Source: an uncultured beta proteobacterium
GTDB lineage: Bacteria > Pseudomonadota > Gammaproteobacteria > Burkholderiales > Burkholderiaceae_C
Length of the DNA stretch: 48,946 nt
Assembly (NCBI GenBank): GCA_903823025.1
Contig: CAIJRK010000033.1
Span: forward strand, 1-48,946
Reading direction: 5' to 3'
Shown here: in pieces, positions 28,854-37,495 of the stretch
How positions within the stretch are numbered: the stretch's first letter is position 1
Layout: every line of letters starts with the position of its first letter
Made by a program: the position numbers and the translations under genes
Notes under the pieces: model-generated
What the model was told of the DNA's origin: nothing
Seen by the model: the letters and a program-made list of their open reading frames with translations, nothing else
Database searches by the model: none

Positions 28854-30239
28854 TTAGCCAATGGGCATCAGGCGTGGTTCATCTAAAACTAATGCCGACT
28901 TGAAGTCTTTTTCTTGCGAGGCGTGGTCTTCATTTGGGAGGGGCTTAATCTCTGTCTGATTCGCTTTTTTCAGAGCTTGGATTGAACCTTTGAGACGTGC
29001 ATCATCGCCTGATTTGGTGGTTTCTTTTTCTCTGTACGCCACGGCCGTGATGAGTTGAATTTGTTGCTGCAGGCAGGTTTCAAGTGCGTAGCGCTCCAGA
29101 ATAGTCTGGCGTGCGGCCTGACGAAGAGGGCGCATTGTTTGAGGATGATCCAAGGCGTTATTCACGCAAGCTGCAATCGCTTCGGGTGAAAAAAAGTCAA
29201 CCAGCAGTCCGTTTTCTCCCTCCTTGATGACCTCCTCTACAGGCGCGGTGCGTGACCCAATCACCAGACAACCCGCCGCCATAGCTTCCAGCATCGACCA
29301 GGAAAGCACAAACGGAAAAGTGAGATAGAGATGCACGGCAGACAGTTGCAGGACGCGCAGAAAAACGTCGTAGGTCACGCGACCCAGAAAATGCAGCCGG
29401 GTTAAATCCGGATTCGGGCCGAGTTCTTTCAGCATTTGCTGGCGATAGGTTTGTCCATCTGCCAGTGCTTTGCCATAACTGACACCGTCACTGCCAATGA
29501 CCAGTATGTGCGCTTGAGGGCGCTGTTTCAAAATAAGTGCAGCAGCGCGCATGAACTGGGGAAATCCCCGATAAGGTTCAAGGTTGCGCGCCACATAAGT
29601 GATCACCTCATCGCCCGCTTTAAGCAACAAATTTTTTTTCAGCCGACCTGTTGCTTTGGGATTGGGTTTGACGCGGACCGTGTCCACGCCATCGTGAATC
29701 ACGGACAGTTTGGACTGAAAGACGGCGGGGTGTTGATGTTGTTGCCAGCGCGTAGGCGTCAAGCCCCAGTCTGCCATTTCGAGGTTGAGCAGGTGCAGGC
29801 TGTTGCGGGTGTTGATACGACACACATCATCCAAAGAGGGCGCGCGGTCAAAATCTACATCACTTCCGAAAGCCCGGTAATACCATTCAAAATAGCCCAG
29901 CAGCGGCACCCCCGGCCAGACGGCTTTGAGATAGAGTGCCTCGCCCCAGCCGACGTGAGCCACGATAATGTCGGGTCTAAATCCTTGGCCGCGCAAAGTC
30001 GTCGCTATTTTTGCAACCGCTTGCCCGTTTAAAACACCCTCCTCCGTCAAGCGCAGATAAGGATGCGTGGCGGCTCCGACCAGGCGGGCCGGGGTGTAGT
30101 CCAACTTTTTAACACCAGGCAAATCGGGCTTGCCGGGCCGGGTAATAAAAACGACCTCGTTACCTGGCAGGGAAGCCAGACGCGGCGCGAGGTGCTTGAA
30201 CTGCCCGGGGCAGTTCGGATGAATAAAAAGAACTTTCAT
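28854..30239 (-). CDS. Family 4 glycosyltransferase (GT-B)
   Basis: This is a 461-residue GT-B enzyme. Its N-terminal half (MKVLFIHPNCPGQFKHLAPRL, YFEWYYRAFGSDVDFD) fits the Glyco_trans_4_3 type. The C-terminal half has the GT1/GT4 donor-binding pattern SWSMLEAMAAGCLVIGSRTAP, EEVIKEGENGLLV. It moves a sugar from a nucleotide donor; donor and acceptor are unknown. Its ATGA start overlaps the end of the type I secretion adaptor gene, so it is the third gene of a coupled operon. It could glycosylate the exported protein or make an associated glycan. Confidence 0.85.
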   Translation of the reverse strand: MKVLFIHPNCPGQFKHLAPRLASLPGNEVVFITRPGKPDLPGVKKLDYTPARLVGAATHPYLRLTEEGVLNGQAVAKIATTLRGQGFRPDIIVAHVGWGEALYLKAVWPGVPLLGYFEWYYRAFGSDVDFDRAPSLDDVCRINTRNSLHLLNLEMADWGLTPTRWQQHQHPAVFQSKLSVIHDGVDTVRVKPNPKATGRLKKNLLLKAGDEVITYVARNLEPYRGFPQFMRAAALILKQRPQAHILVIGSDGVSYGKALADGQTYRQQMLKELGPNPDLTRLHFLGRVTYDVFLRVLQLSAVHLYLTFPFVLSWSMLEAMAAGCLVIGSRTAPVEEVIKEGENGLLVDFFSPEAIAACVNNALDHPQTMRPLRQAARQTILERYALETCLQQQIQLITAVAYREKETTKSGDDARLKGSIQALKKANQTEIKPLPNEDHASQEKDFKSALVLDEPRLMPIG

Positions 30240-31588
30240 TTTTCCAGCATCCCCCGGTTGATTTGATCGTTGATTGGTTTTGTGATGTAGTTCAGCGCCG
30301 TGCGCTCCCCGGTGACGATGTGAACTTCAGCGGGCATTCCGGGTTGCAGTGTCAAATTTGGCACATGCTTGGGGTCAATTTCAATCTGGGCAATGTAGTA
30401 GGCCGCACCCGCGCCGCCCCGGCTGGGATCGGTAAAGCGGTCCGCCGACACGCGCGACACCTTGCCTGTAAACACCGGCGTGGTGCGGGAGTTGAAAGAT
30501 GTGAAGCGCACTTCGGCGGGCAATCCTTTGTGGACAATATCAATATCTTCAGGTCGCACGCGGGCTTCAACAATCATCTTGTCGTCCTTGGGAACGATGT
30601 CAAGAATGGCGGCCCCTGGCCTGATCACGCCCCCCAGCGTATGCACTTCTAGCCCCATGACGGTGCCCGCCTGACGCGCCACAATTTCGGTTCGGGCCAG
30701 CGTGTCAGCCGCAGAGTCGAGCTGCTCGGTCAGGCTATCGAGTTTGGCGCGTGCATCTTGTAGCCGGTCATTGGCATCTTTTTGAAGCTGATTTTTCATA
30801 TCCAGGATACGCAGGTCGGTCTCACCATTGAGCGCGCGAGTCTCGGCAATATCCGCGCGAAGTCGCCCTGTCTCACCACTCAAATCAGCTTCGGCGCGTT
30901 TCAATTCATAGTATTTAGTCTTGGTGTACATACCAACTTCCATCAGCGTCTCAGCCCCCTTGATTTCCTCGGAAATGTAGTCGAGCTTGGTTTTGCTGGC
31001 CTCGATCTGCGTGAGCCGGCCCGTAATTTTTTCCTGATTTTGTTGCTTACGCTGACGCAGCACGGCCATCTGTCCTTGAAGGGCGGCCTGACGACTGGCG
31101 AAGAGCTGTCGCTCGCCATCAAGTAAACGTGCCACACGGACATCCGCCGTGCGCTGTTGCAAGGATGTCGGAAAAACGAGAGCTGCTTGATCGTCCCGTT
31201 CAGCTTCCAGGCGGGCAACCTCTGCGGTGAGCGCATCGTGTCCGCCTTGCAGCACGGCATAGCGGGCACGGGCGTTGATGTCGTCCAGCCGTACCAACAC
31301 TTGACCAGCCACGACTTCTTGATCTTCTTTCACCAAGATGTCTTTGACAATGCCGCCCTCCAGATGCTGAATTGTTTTGCGTTCACTGGCGACCTTGACA
31401 ACGCCTGGCGCGATAGCCGCACTCTTCATCGGGGCAAAGGTGGCCCAGGCACCCAAACCCCCAAAACCCAAAACCAGAACCACCGCCCCCATCGTGACCA
31501 ACCGCTGACGGCTTTGACGCATCGCCTTTGAGAAGTCAACCACCGTCTCATCGGCATTCACCGAGGCTAGATTGTTTAGTTTTTGCAT
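30236..31588 (-). CDS. Type I secretion periplasmic adaptor (HlyD family)
   Basis: The 450-residue membrane-fusion protein has a cytoplasmic N-terminus, one membrane helix (about residues 31-51), a biotinyl/lipoyl-like half (TIQHLEGGIVKDILVKEDQEV), a long coiled-coil hairpin (about 110-290), and a beta-barrel end (RPEDIDIVHKGLPAEVRFTSF). It links the inner-membrane ABC exporter to an outer-membrane channel. No TolC-type gene is in the window, so the channel is presumably encoded elsewhere. Its start overlaps the ABC stop by one base. Confidence 0.93.
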   Translation of the reverse strand: MQKLNNLASVNADETVVDFSKAMRQSRQRLVTMGAVVLVLGFGGLGAWATFAPMKSAAIAPGVVKVASERKTIQHLEGGIVKDILVKEDQEVVAGQVLVRLDDINARARYAVLQGGHDALTAEVARLEAERDDQAALVFPTSLQQRTADVRVARLLDGERQLFASRQAALQGQMAVLRQRKQQNQEKITGRLTQIEASKTKLDYISEEIKGAETLMEVGMYTKTKYYELKRAEADLSGETGRLRADIAETRALNGETDLRILDMKNQLQKDANDRLQDARAKLDSLTEQLDSAADTLARTEIVARQAGTVMGLEVHTLGGVIRPGAAILDIVPKDDKMIVEARVRPEDIDIVHKGLPAEVRFTSFNSRTTPVFTGKVSRVSADRFTDPSRGGAGAAYYIAQIEIDPKHVPNLTLQPGMPAEVHIVTGERTALNYITKPINDQINRGMLEK

Positions 31589-33336
31589 CAGTTTTCTCCT
31601 TGAATAACCTGAAGTTTGGGCTGCACAACGGCTTCTACTTCTTTGCGAACTGGGGCGCCCGGTGTCAGCTTGCGCATCACTTGAGCACGCGGGCCAAAGA
31701 GTTCAACGGCGCCGCTATTGAGCATGAGCAATTTGTCAGCGGCACGCAAGATGCTGGGACGATGCGTGATGACAACCAGCGTAATGCCGCGCTTCTTGGC
31801 CTCGTCCATGGTTTTAAGAAGGGCTTCCTCACTGACAGAATCCAGATTTGAATTAGGCTCATCCAACACGAGCAAACGCGGGTTGCCGTAGAGCGCGCGT
31901 GCCAATCCCAAGTGTTGGCGCTGTCCCGCTGACAACAAGGCACCTGCCTCACCAATATCGCTGTCATAGCCTTGCGGCAGCTGCAAAATCGTGTCATGCA
32001 GCCCCACCATTTCGGCGGCTTCCAGCACGGCCTGGGAATCGTTGCCACCGTTCAGACGCGAGATGTTGTCACGCACGGTGCCGGAGAAAAGTTGCACATC
32101 TTGCGGCAAGTAGCCAACATGCTGACCGAGATCATCCGAGTGCCAGGAGGATAGGTCAACGCCATCAAGACGGGCGCTCCCGACTTTAGGGGTGATGATG
32201 CCGACCAGCGTTTTAGCTAGCGTCGATTTGCCAGCACCACTAGGACCGACAATACCTAAAAATTCGCCAGGTTCGAGGTTGAAGGAAACACCTTTCAGGG
32301 TGAGTCGATCTCCGCCCGGTGCTGCGACGATCACCCGATCCAGTTGCAAACGACCTGTCGGAATCGGCATAGTCATGCGGTTGCGATAGGGTTGCAGGCG
32401 TTTGGGTTCAAGAACTTCTTTGAGGTCGATGTAGGCGTTCCAGGATTCCACCATGTTTTTCCAGGTTGTGATCATCACTTCCAGAGGAGATAGGGCGCGT
32501 CCCATGAGAATGGAGGCCGCCATCATGGCGCCGACCATAATCTCGTTTTGCAGATAGAGATAGGCGCCTATCGCGTAAATCCCGACCTGTAGCAGGATGC
32601 GTACAAACTTGGCTAAACCACGGGTCACGCTGGTACTGTCAGAGCCTTGGGTGAGGGCACTGAGAGATTGGGTGTTGCTGCGTTGCCATTGTTTGAGAAT
32701 AGCTGGCATCATGCCCATGGCCTCAATAGCATCGGCATTGCGCACAAACTCTTCAACCCGACCTTGAGCGTCTCGGTTGGATTTAAGAGCATTTTTAATT
32801 GGTGCGCGTGTGAGGAATTCATTAGCCATTGCAATCGCCATTAAAACCAGGCAACCCCCAACGGCAAGGGCACCTAAAGCAGGATGCAGCCAGTAGATGA
32901 CCAAGATATAGAACGGTGCAAAAGGCAAGTCAAACAGCGTAAAAATAGTAGGACTTGTCAGGAAGCTGCGTAGTTTGGCTGCGTCGCGCAATCGCTGGGA
33001 ATTGCGCACAGTGCCGCCAGCCGCTTTTCGGATGATGGCTTCAAGCACATGCGGGGTGAGGTCGGCATCGAGTGCCACGCCGACGCGAATCAATAACCGC
33101 GAGCGAATAAAATCCAGGGCGCCTTGAATGAGTAGTGCCAGCGTTGCAGCGATGGCCAACAAGATTAATGTGTCTTGGCTTCGGCTGGTCAGGACGTTAG
33201 AAAAAACGCCCATCATAAATAGAGGTAGTGTCAATACCAGCAGGTTGAAAAAGATACTGAAGATCCACAGCATCAGAAAAGAACTGCGGTAGCGCGCGAG
33301 AATCCGGGGCAGGATGTGCTTGGTCATGGCGTTCAA
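31588..33336 (-). CDS. Type I secretion ABC exporter (PrtD-like)
   Basis: The 582-residue half-transporter fuses a six-helix membrane domain (about residues 20-290) to an ATPase. Walker A is GPSGAGKS (364-371), the signature LSAGQ (468-472), Walker B LLVLDEP (488-494), and the H-loop His525. There is no N-terminal C39-like domain, which fits PrtD/RsaD-type exporters of RTX proteins with uncleaved C-terminal signals. It is the first gene of the exporter operon and follows the RTX gene, separated by a terminator. Confidence 0.94.
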   Translation of the reverse strand: MNAMTKHILPRILARYRSSFLMLWIFSIFFNLLVLTLPLFMMGVFSNVLTSRSQDTLILLAIAATLALLIQGALDFIRSRLLIRVGVALDADLTPHVLEAIIRKAAGGTVRNSQRLRDAAKLRSFLTSPTIFTLFDLPFAPFYILVIYWLHPALGALAVGGCLVLMAIAMANEFLTRAPIKNALKSNRDAQGRVEEFVRNADAIEAMGMMPAILKQWQRSNTQSLSALTQGSDSTSVTRGLAKFVRILLQVGIYAIGAYLYLQNEIMVGAMMAASILMGRALSPLEVMITTWKNMVESWNAYIDLKEVLEPKRLQPYRNRMTMPIPTGRLQLDRVIVAAPGGDRLTLKGVSFNLEPGEFLGIVGPSGAGKSTLAKTLVGIITPKVGSARLDGVDLSSWHSDDLGQHVGYLPQDVQLFSGTVRDNISRLNGGNDSQAVLEAAEMVGLHDTILQLPQGYDSDIGEAGALLSAGQRQHLGLARALYGNPRLLVLDEPNSNLDSVSEEALLKTMDEAKKRGITLVVITHRPSILRAADKLLMLNSGAVELFGPRAQVMRKLTPGAPVRKEVEAVVQPKLQVIQGEN

Positions 33337-33404
33337 CTTTGTGTGTCATTTTGCCGATAGCGAATCTTGCGCAAACGAGGAGAAAGGCACGGCATTACGT
33401 TGGC

Positions 33405-33434
33405 AAGAAGAAAGCACGGGCCAAAGCCCGTGCT
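33405..33434 (-). terminator. Terminator between the RTX gene and the exporter operon
   Basis: On the minus strand AGCACGGGC and GCCCGTGCT form a 9-bp stem with a TTTG loop, followed by TTCTTCTT. It would end or reduce transcription after the RTX gene, and could set a high substrate-to-exporter ratio. Confidence 0.75.
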
Positions 33435-33475
33435 GGGTGTGACTTCAGAGCCTTAGCCCTGAAGAAAATCGCCGA

Positions 33476-35131
33476 TTAAACTGAAGAGACTTCAATTTGA
33501 ATAGAGCTCTTGAGGAGTTCCAGCGAGGTGATGCCTTCGCCTTCGTTTGCCGAGATGCCCAAGCCGGTCAGAACAATCGAGTCTTCCGAGCCGCCTGTCC
33601 AACTGTCGTTGCCATCATGGTTGAAGTGGATCGTGACATCTTCGCCGTTATCGGTAACTTGAACATACGCTTCAAGCGCTGCCAGCGTGGTGGCATCACC
33701 GTTCACCTGGAAGTGCAGGATGTCGATCAGTTCAGGGTCCAAAACGACATCGGTGCTGGTGATATCTGGACTGTCGAGCCAGCTGGTGTTGTCACCCGCC
33801 ACATTCACATTAAACACAAACTTATCGCTCCCTTGACCGCCCATCATCGTATCGTCTTGTTCCCCACCGATGAGCGTGTCGTTGTCGAGGCCGCCTTCCA
33901 AGTAGTCGTTGCCGTTGCCCCCGATGAGCGTGTCTTTGCCAGCGCCGCCGTACAACGTATCTTGCTGATCACCACCATCGAGCACGTCATCTTGATCGCC
34001 GCCGCTCAAGATGTCATCTTCGGTTCCACCGATCAGGGTGTCCTTGCCCAAGCCGCCTTCCAGGGTGTCGTTGCCTTCACCACCGTCCAGTGTGTCATTG
34101 CCAGCGCCGCCAATGAGGGAGTCATCACCGTTGTCGCCTGATAATTTGTCATTGCCAGCGCCGCCATCCAGGGTGTCATCTTCTTCACCGCCGCTCAAGG
34201 TATCAGTGCCAGAGCCACCCAAGATGGAGTCATTGCCATAATCGCCAGACAATTCGTCGTTGCCAGCACCGCCATCAATGGTGTCGTCACCTGTGCCGCC
34301 ATCAATGACGTCGTTGCCATTTTGGCCCGACAGATCATCGTTGCCGTCTTCACCATAAATCTTGTCGTTGTCATCGCCACCTTTAACGGTGTCGTCGCCG
34401 GAGCCGCCATACAGGGTGTCATCGCCAGTACCGCCGTCCAGGCTGTCGTTGCCTTCACCCCCGTTGAGCAAGTCTTTACCAGTGCCGCCAAGCAAGGTGT
34501 CGTTACCCTCGTCACCATTCAAGATGTCATCGCCAGTACCGCCGTCCAAGTTGTCGTCGCCTTCGCCGCCATTGAGCAAGTCGTTGCCGTCTTCGCCTTT
34601 GAGGATGTCATTGCCGTTATCGCCGTTCAGGACGTCTGCGCCAGCGCCGCCTCTGAGGATGTCATCACCTTCGCCTCCATTGAGTTCGTCGTTGCCAGCG
34701 TCGCCGCTCAGGCTGTCATTACCATCGCCACCATTCAAGGTGTCATCGTTGTTGCCACCGCTGAGGGTGTCATCACCGTCATCGCCATTCAACAAATCAT
34801 TGCCGTCACCGCCGAACAGCTTGTCGCTACCAATGCCGCCATTGAGTGTGTCATCACCCTTATCGCCGCTCAGGCTGTCGTCGCCATCACCGCCATTGAG
34901 CAAGTCGGCATCATCGCCCCCACTGAGGGTGTCGTTGCCGATACCGCCATTCAGCGTGTCCTGACCGGCCTCACCAAACAGCTTGTCATTGCCAGACTCA
35001 CCATTCAACTCGTCATTACCGGCACCACCGTAAATACTGTCATCGCCACCACCAGCAAATACGCGATCATCGTCAGCCGTCCCCTTCATCAGATTGTTGC
35101 TAGCTGAGAGTTTAGTGACTTTTGTTACCAT
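33476..35131 (-). CDS. RTX-repeat protein, probable type I secretion substrate
   Basis: The 551-residue, very acidic protein is almost entirely RTX calcium-binding nonapeptides of the GGxGxDxLx type, roughly 45 in a row from about residue 20 to 430. A non-repeat C-terminal domain of about 110 residues follows, rich in aliphatic and acidic residues and ending IQIEVSSV; it probably holds the export signal. There is no signal peptide and no toxin, protease, lipase or adhesin domain. It would fold outside the cell on binding calcium. A sigma-54-like promoter lies about 80 bases upstream, and the exporter genes are downstream. An S-layer, matrix or biofilm role is inference. Confidence 0.9.
   Translation of the reverse strand: MVTKVTKLSASNNLMKGTADDDRVFAGGGDDSIYGGAGNDELNGESGNDKLFGEAGQDTLNGGIGNDTLSGGDDADLLNGGDGDDSLSGDKGDDTLNGGIGSDKLFGGDGNDLLNGDDGDDTLSGGNNDDTLNGGDGNDSLSGDAGNDELNGGEGDDILRGGAGADVLNGDNGNDILKGEDGNDLLNGGEGDDNLDGGTGDDILNGDEGNDTLLGGTGKDLLNGGEGNDSLDGGTGDDTLYGGSGDDTVKGGDDNDKIYGEDGNDDLSGQNGNDVIDGGTGDDTIDGGAGNDELSGDYGNDSILGGSGTDTLSGGEEDDTLDGGAGNDKLSGDNGDDSLIGGAGNDTLDGGEGNDTLEGGLGKDTLIGGTEDDILSGGDQDDVLDGGDQQDTLYGGAGKDTLIGGNGNDYLEGGLDNDTLIGGEQDDTMMGGQGSDKFVFNVNVAGDNTSWLDSPDITSTDVVLDPELIDILHFQVNGDATTLAALEAYVQVTDNGEDVTIHFNHDGNDSWTGGSEDSIVLTGLGISANEGEGITSLELLKSSIQIEVSSV
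33836..35065 (-). repeat. Tandem 27-bp-like repeats encoding RTX motifs
   Basis: The DNA repeats in a 27-base period, matching nine-codon units, with variation between copies. Open frames on the opposite strand over this stretch (34322-35107 and others) are by-products of the repeats. Confidence 0.85.
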
Positions 35132-35212
35132 AATTAAGCTCCATTCTTGGTTAATTTAATGCTTGAGTTACCTACCCACTAACGCCTTTGGCGCCTCGGG
35201 GTAATGCTCTTT

Positions 35213-35228
35213 AGCACGCTTAATGCCA
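35213..35228 (-). promoter_or_regulatory. Sigma-54-type promoter of the RTX gene
   Basis: On the minus strand TGGCATTAAGCGTGCT matches the sigma-54 pattern TGGCACG-N4-TTGCW, with GG and GC exactly ten bases apart. Transcription would begin about 70 bases before the RTX start codon. A sigma-54 activator gene lies upstream in the same locus (37496-38848), which makes the match meaningful. Confidence 0.5.
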
Positions 35229-35324
35229 GCTAGGTAAGTCATTGATTTTTAACGATAAAGTGTTTTCGTGAAGTGCTTTAAATGCTAAAAGTGTTTCATT
35301 CGTGATACACAAGAAACAGACTAT

Positions 35325-36338
35325 TCAAGAGGCCATGTTTAAGGTCATGGCGGGTTGCTTTCTACTTCTACAAAGCAGCACCAGTCCTAACCCTGTCAAC
35401 CACAAAGTCGCAGGCTCAGGAACTTTCTGACTGAGACTCAACGCCCGCGTTGTCGGCGTTGAAGCACCGCTTGACGACTGCAAATAAACCGCATACGCCC
35501 CCTGCCAAGTTGAGGAGGACGTCGCTTCAAATCCATCATGAAAGAAGCTGTTAAAACCCCCTAGTAAAAGGGTGTAGTTCCCTTTCAATAATTGGCGACC
35601 GTTATCGCCATCCAGTCCAAAACTGAGTTGACTCAGTAAGTTACGCGGACCTATGTCGTCATTGGTTGCGATTAATTTTCCTGTTGAATCGTAGAGACCT
35701 ATTTCGCTATCAAAGCCCTGGCCTTGGGTATAGATCGTTAGCCAATCGCCGCCTCGCGTGTCACTGTCAAGCGTGAAGTCAAAGCGACCCACTTCACCAC
35801 GAGTCAGCCAGCCGCTAGCCAGTTCTATCTCTTGAATAGAAGCTGGCAAAATCGTGTTATTCATCGCCTGATAACTCGTCAATAACGGGGCTAAGACGGG
35901 TTGTGTCGTTTCAAGATTGATTTGAAAATCGCCCCCTTTGCTGGTTCCCGGCAGGATGTTTCCGTCCCGGAAAATAGTGCTGGAACCACTCAGAACGACC
36001 GTGTAGTTACCCGCTGGAAGCGGCTGTTCTTGTCCAAATTTCAACTGACTCTGGAGGTTGTGGGGGGCTATGTCGTCATTGGTCGCAACCAGGTGACCTG
36101 CTGAGTTGTAGATTGCAATTTCCGTATCGAACTTCGACCCGATGGTGTTCAGGGTTAAGGTGTCGCCCTGCTGAATAGCTTGCGTGAGTGTGAAGTTAAA
36201 CAGTCCAACGGCCCCGGTGCTTAGTTGACCACTGGCTAACGTGAAATTCTGGGGTTCGCTGTGCGCGACCAAGGCGACGCACGGCAGTCCTGCTGCCAGT
36301 ACCCAGGCGAAGCCGCAATTGAGTAAACGTTTGTTCAT
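35325..36338 (-). CDS. PEP-CTERM protein with two DVUA0089-like domains
   Basis: The 337-residue exported protein has a signal peptide (MNKRLLNCGFAWVLAAGL...), two similar domains of about 110 residues (each starting with a (T/E)LASG-L-TG pattern and ending GNYT-(V/L)-L), and a C-terminal sorting tail. The tail is VPEPATLWLTGLG, a helix, then RSRK, the PEP-CTERM/exosortase signal. The repeated NDDI and AIYNSAG/GLYDSTG parts mark a duplication. The start is at the second Met, with AAGGAAAG upstream. No exosortase is in this window. The protein is probably anchored and then released to the extracellular matrix. Confidence 0.88.
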   Translation of the reverse strand: MNKRLLNCGFAWVLAAGLPCVALVAHSEPQNFTLASGQLSTGAVGLFNFTLTQAIQQGDTLTLNTIGSKFDTEIAIYNSAGHLVATNDDIAPHNLQSQLKFGQEQPLPAGNYTVVLSGSSTIFRDGNILPGTSKGGDFQINLETTQPVLAPLLTSYQAMNNTILPASIQEIELASGWLTRGEVGRFDFTLDSDTRGGDWLTIYTQGQGFDSEIGLYDSTGKLIATNDDIGPRNLLSQLSFGLDGDNGRQLLKGNYTLLLGGFNSFFHDGFEATSSSTWQGAYAVYLQSSSGASTPTTRALSLSQKVPEPATLWLTGLGLVLLCRSRKQPAMTLNMAS

Positions 36339-36411
36339 ATAACTTTCCTTAAAAATAGAGATAAACACCACGTCCCACCCCTGTTTTCATTGATTTTCCG
36401 AGACATAGTTT

Positions 36412-37440
36412 TTATGGTTTCCTGATGTCAATCAATCGTTGGATATCAATGAGTAATTTCTCGTTTCTATAAAGTTGATACGTGCCTCGCCAAGTGCCTT
36501 CTTTGAGAAAATTTTCTGGTGCGTTTGTCTGTCCAATAAAGCTCACCCGGTTGATTCGGTTGGACGACTTGATCGCCACATTGCTCTGCATGAACGACTG
36601 GCCATCAGGGTCTATCAAATAAAACTTTTCTATGTCGCCCGCCAGAACACCAAAAGGATGAACCCAAAAGAAAAGAGCTGGTGCCTTGGTGGTTAAGAAA
36701 AGTGGTGATGCCACGCCTTGCCAGACGGCGTGAATATTTTCTTTTTGCTGACTGAATCCGGCGCTGATCAGGCCGGTTTCTACATAAGCAACTGGTTCTT
36801 GCCATAAAGAATCCGGACCAAAAGGATCAATTTTTCGACCTTGGTGGAGAACCCCAAAATGCACATGCGGATAAGAGGCTAATCCTGAATTTCCCACCAT
36901 CCCCAACACCGCCCCTTGCACCACCTGCATTCCCGGTTTGACTGCCAGACTGCCGTTTCGGAGATGGCAGTAGTAGGTTCGCCATGCATTCGGATGACGA
37001 ATGATGACCGCATTACCGCACCCTAGGGCGCTGATGTCCTTGGCCTGCTGTTCATTTTCAACCCGTTTGTCTGCGACTCCATCGCGCACCCACATGACGG
37101 TGCCTGCTGCCGCTGCTTTAACCGCGACGCCCTGGGCCATGGCTGCTGCGCTGGCAATTGCAAAGTCGGTGCCGTCATGTCCGTTGTAGGTTTGCCGCCC
37201 TCCGCCAAAATCTTTAAATTCAGGTCCGGCATCTTTATCAAAATAGGCAAGAATATGGCAGTCCTTGCCTAGCGTACAGTCGATAGGCAAGCCCAGTTTT
37301 AAAGGGGTTAAAGTTTGTAAGTTAATCTGGTTTGATGATTTTTCAAAGTTGTATGCTGGCTGTGAAACAGAAACATGGGGTAGCAGTAATAGACTACCGA
37401 CAAAATTCCATAGAACCCAAGACAAGCGTTGATAGTTCAT
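36412..37440 (-). CDS. Secreted M23-family peptidase (LytM-like)
   Basis: The 342-residue protein has an N-terminal signal peptide (hydrophobic core NFVGSLLLLPHVSVS). The M23 zinc motifs are an HDGTD block (about residue 91) and HVHFG (about 206). A C-terminal beta domain of about 110 residues of unknown role follows. M23 enzymes cut peptidoglycan cross-bridges or glycine-rich proteins in the periplasm or outside. It precedes the PEP-CTERM gene by 73 bases on the same strand. It may remodel wall or matrix for surface assembly (inference). Confidence 0.85.
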   Translation of the reverse strand: MNYQRLSWVLWNFVGSLLLLPHVSVSQPAYNFEKSSNQINLQTLTPLKLGLPIDCTLGKDCHILAYFDKDAGPEFKDFGGGRQTYNGHDGTDFAIASAAAMAQGVAVKAAAAGTVMWVRDGVADKRVENEQQAKDISALGCGNAVIIRHPNAWRTYYCHLRNGSLAVKPGMQVVQGAVLGMVGNSGLASYPHVHFGVLHQGRKIDPFGPDSLWQEPVAYVETGLISAGFSQQKENIHAVWQGVASPLFLTTKAPALFFWVHPFGVLAGDIEKFYLIDPDGQSFMQSNVAIKSSNRINRVSFIGQTNAPENFLKEGTWRGTYQLYRNEKLLIDIQRLIDIRKP

Positions 37441-37495
37441 GATGTTTTTAGCCTGGCTGATGCATGAGATATGAAGAATTGATCAAGTGGCGGGA

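Noticed and set aside
33836..35065. Regular repeats suggestive of a CRISPR array
   Set aside because: The period is 27 bases with no unique spacers and it encodes RTX nonapeptides in one continuous frame.
33497..35107. Long open frames on the plus strand opposite the RTX gene
   Set aside because: They arise from the 27-base repeat period and have repetitive Val/Ala/Ile or Ser/Pro products without start signals or family resemblance.
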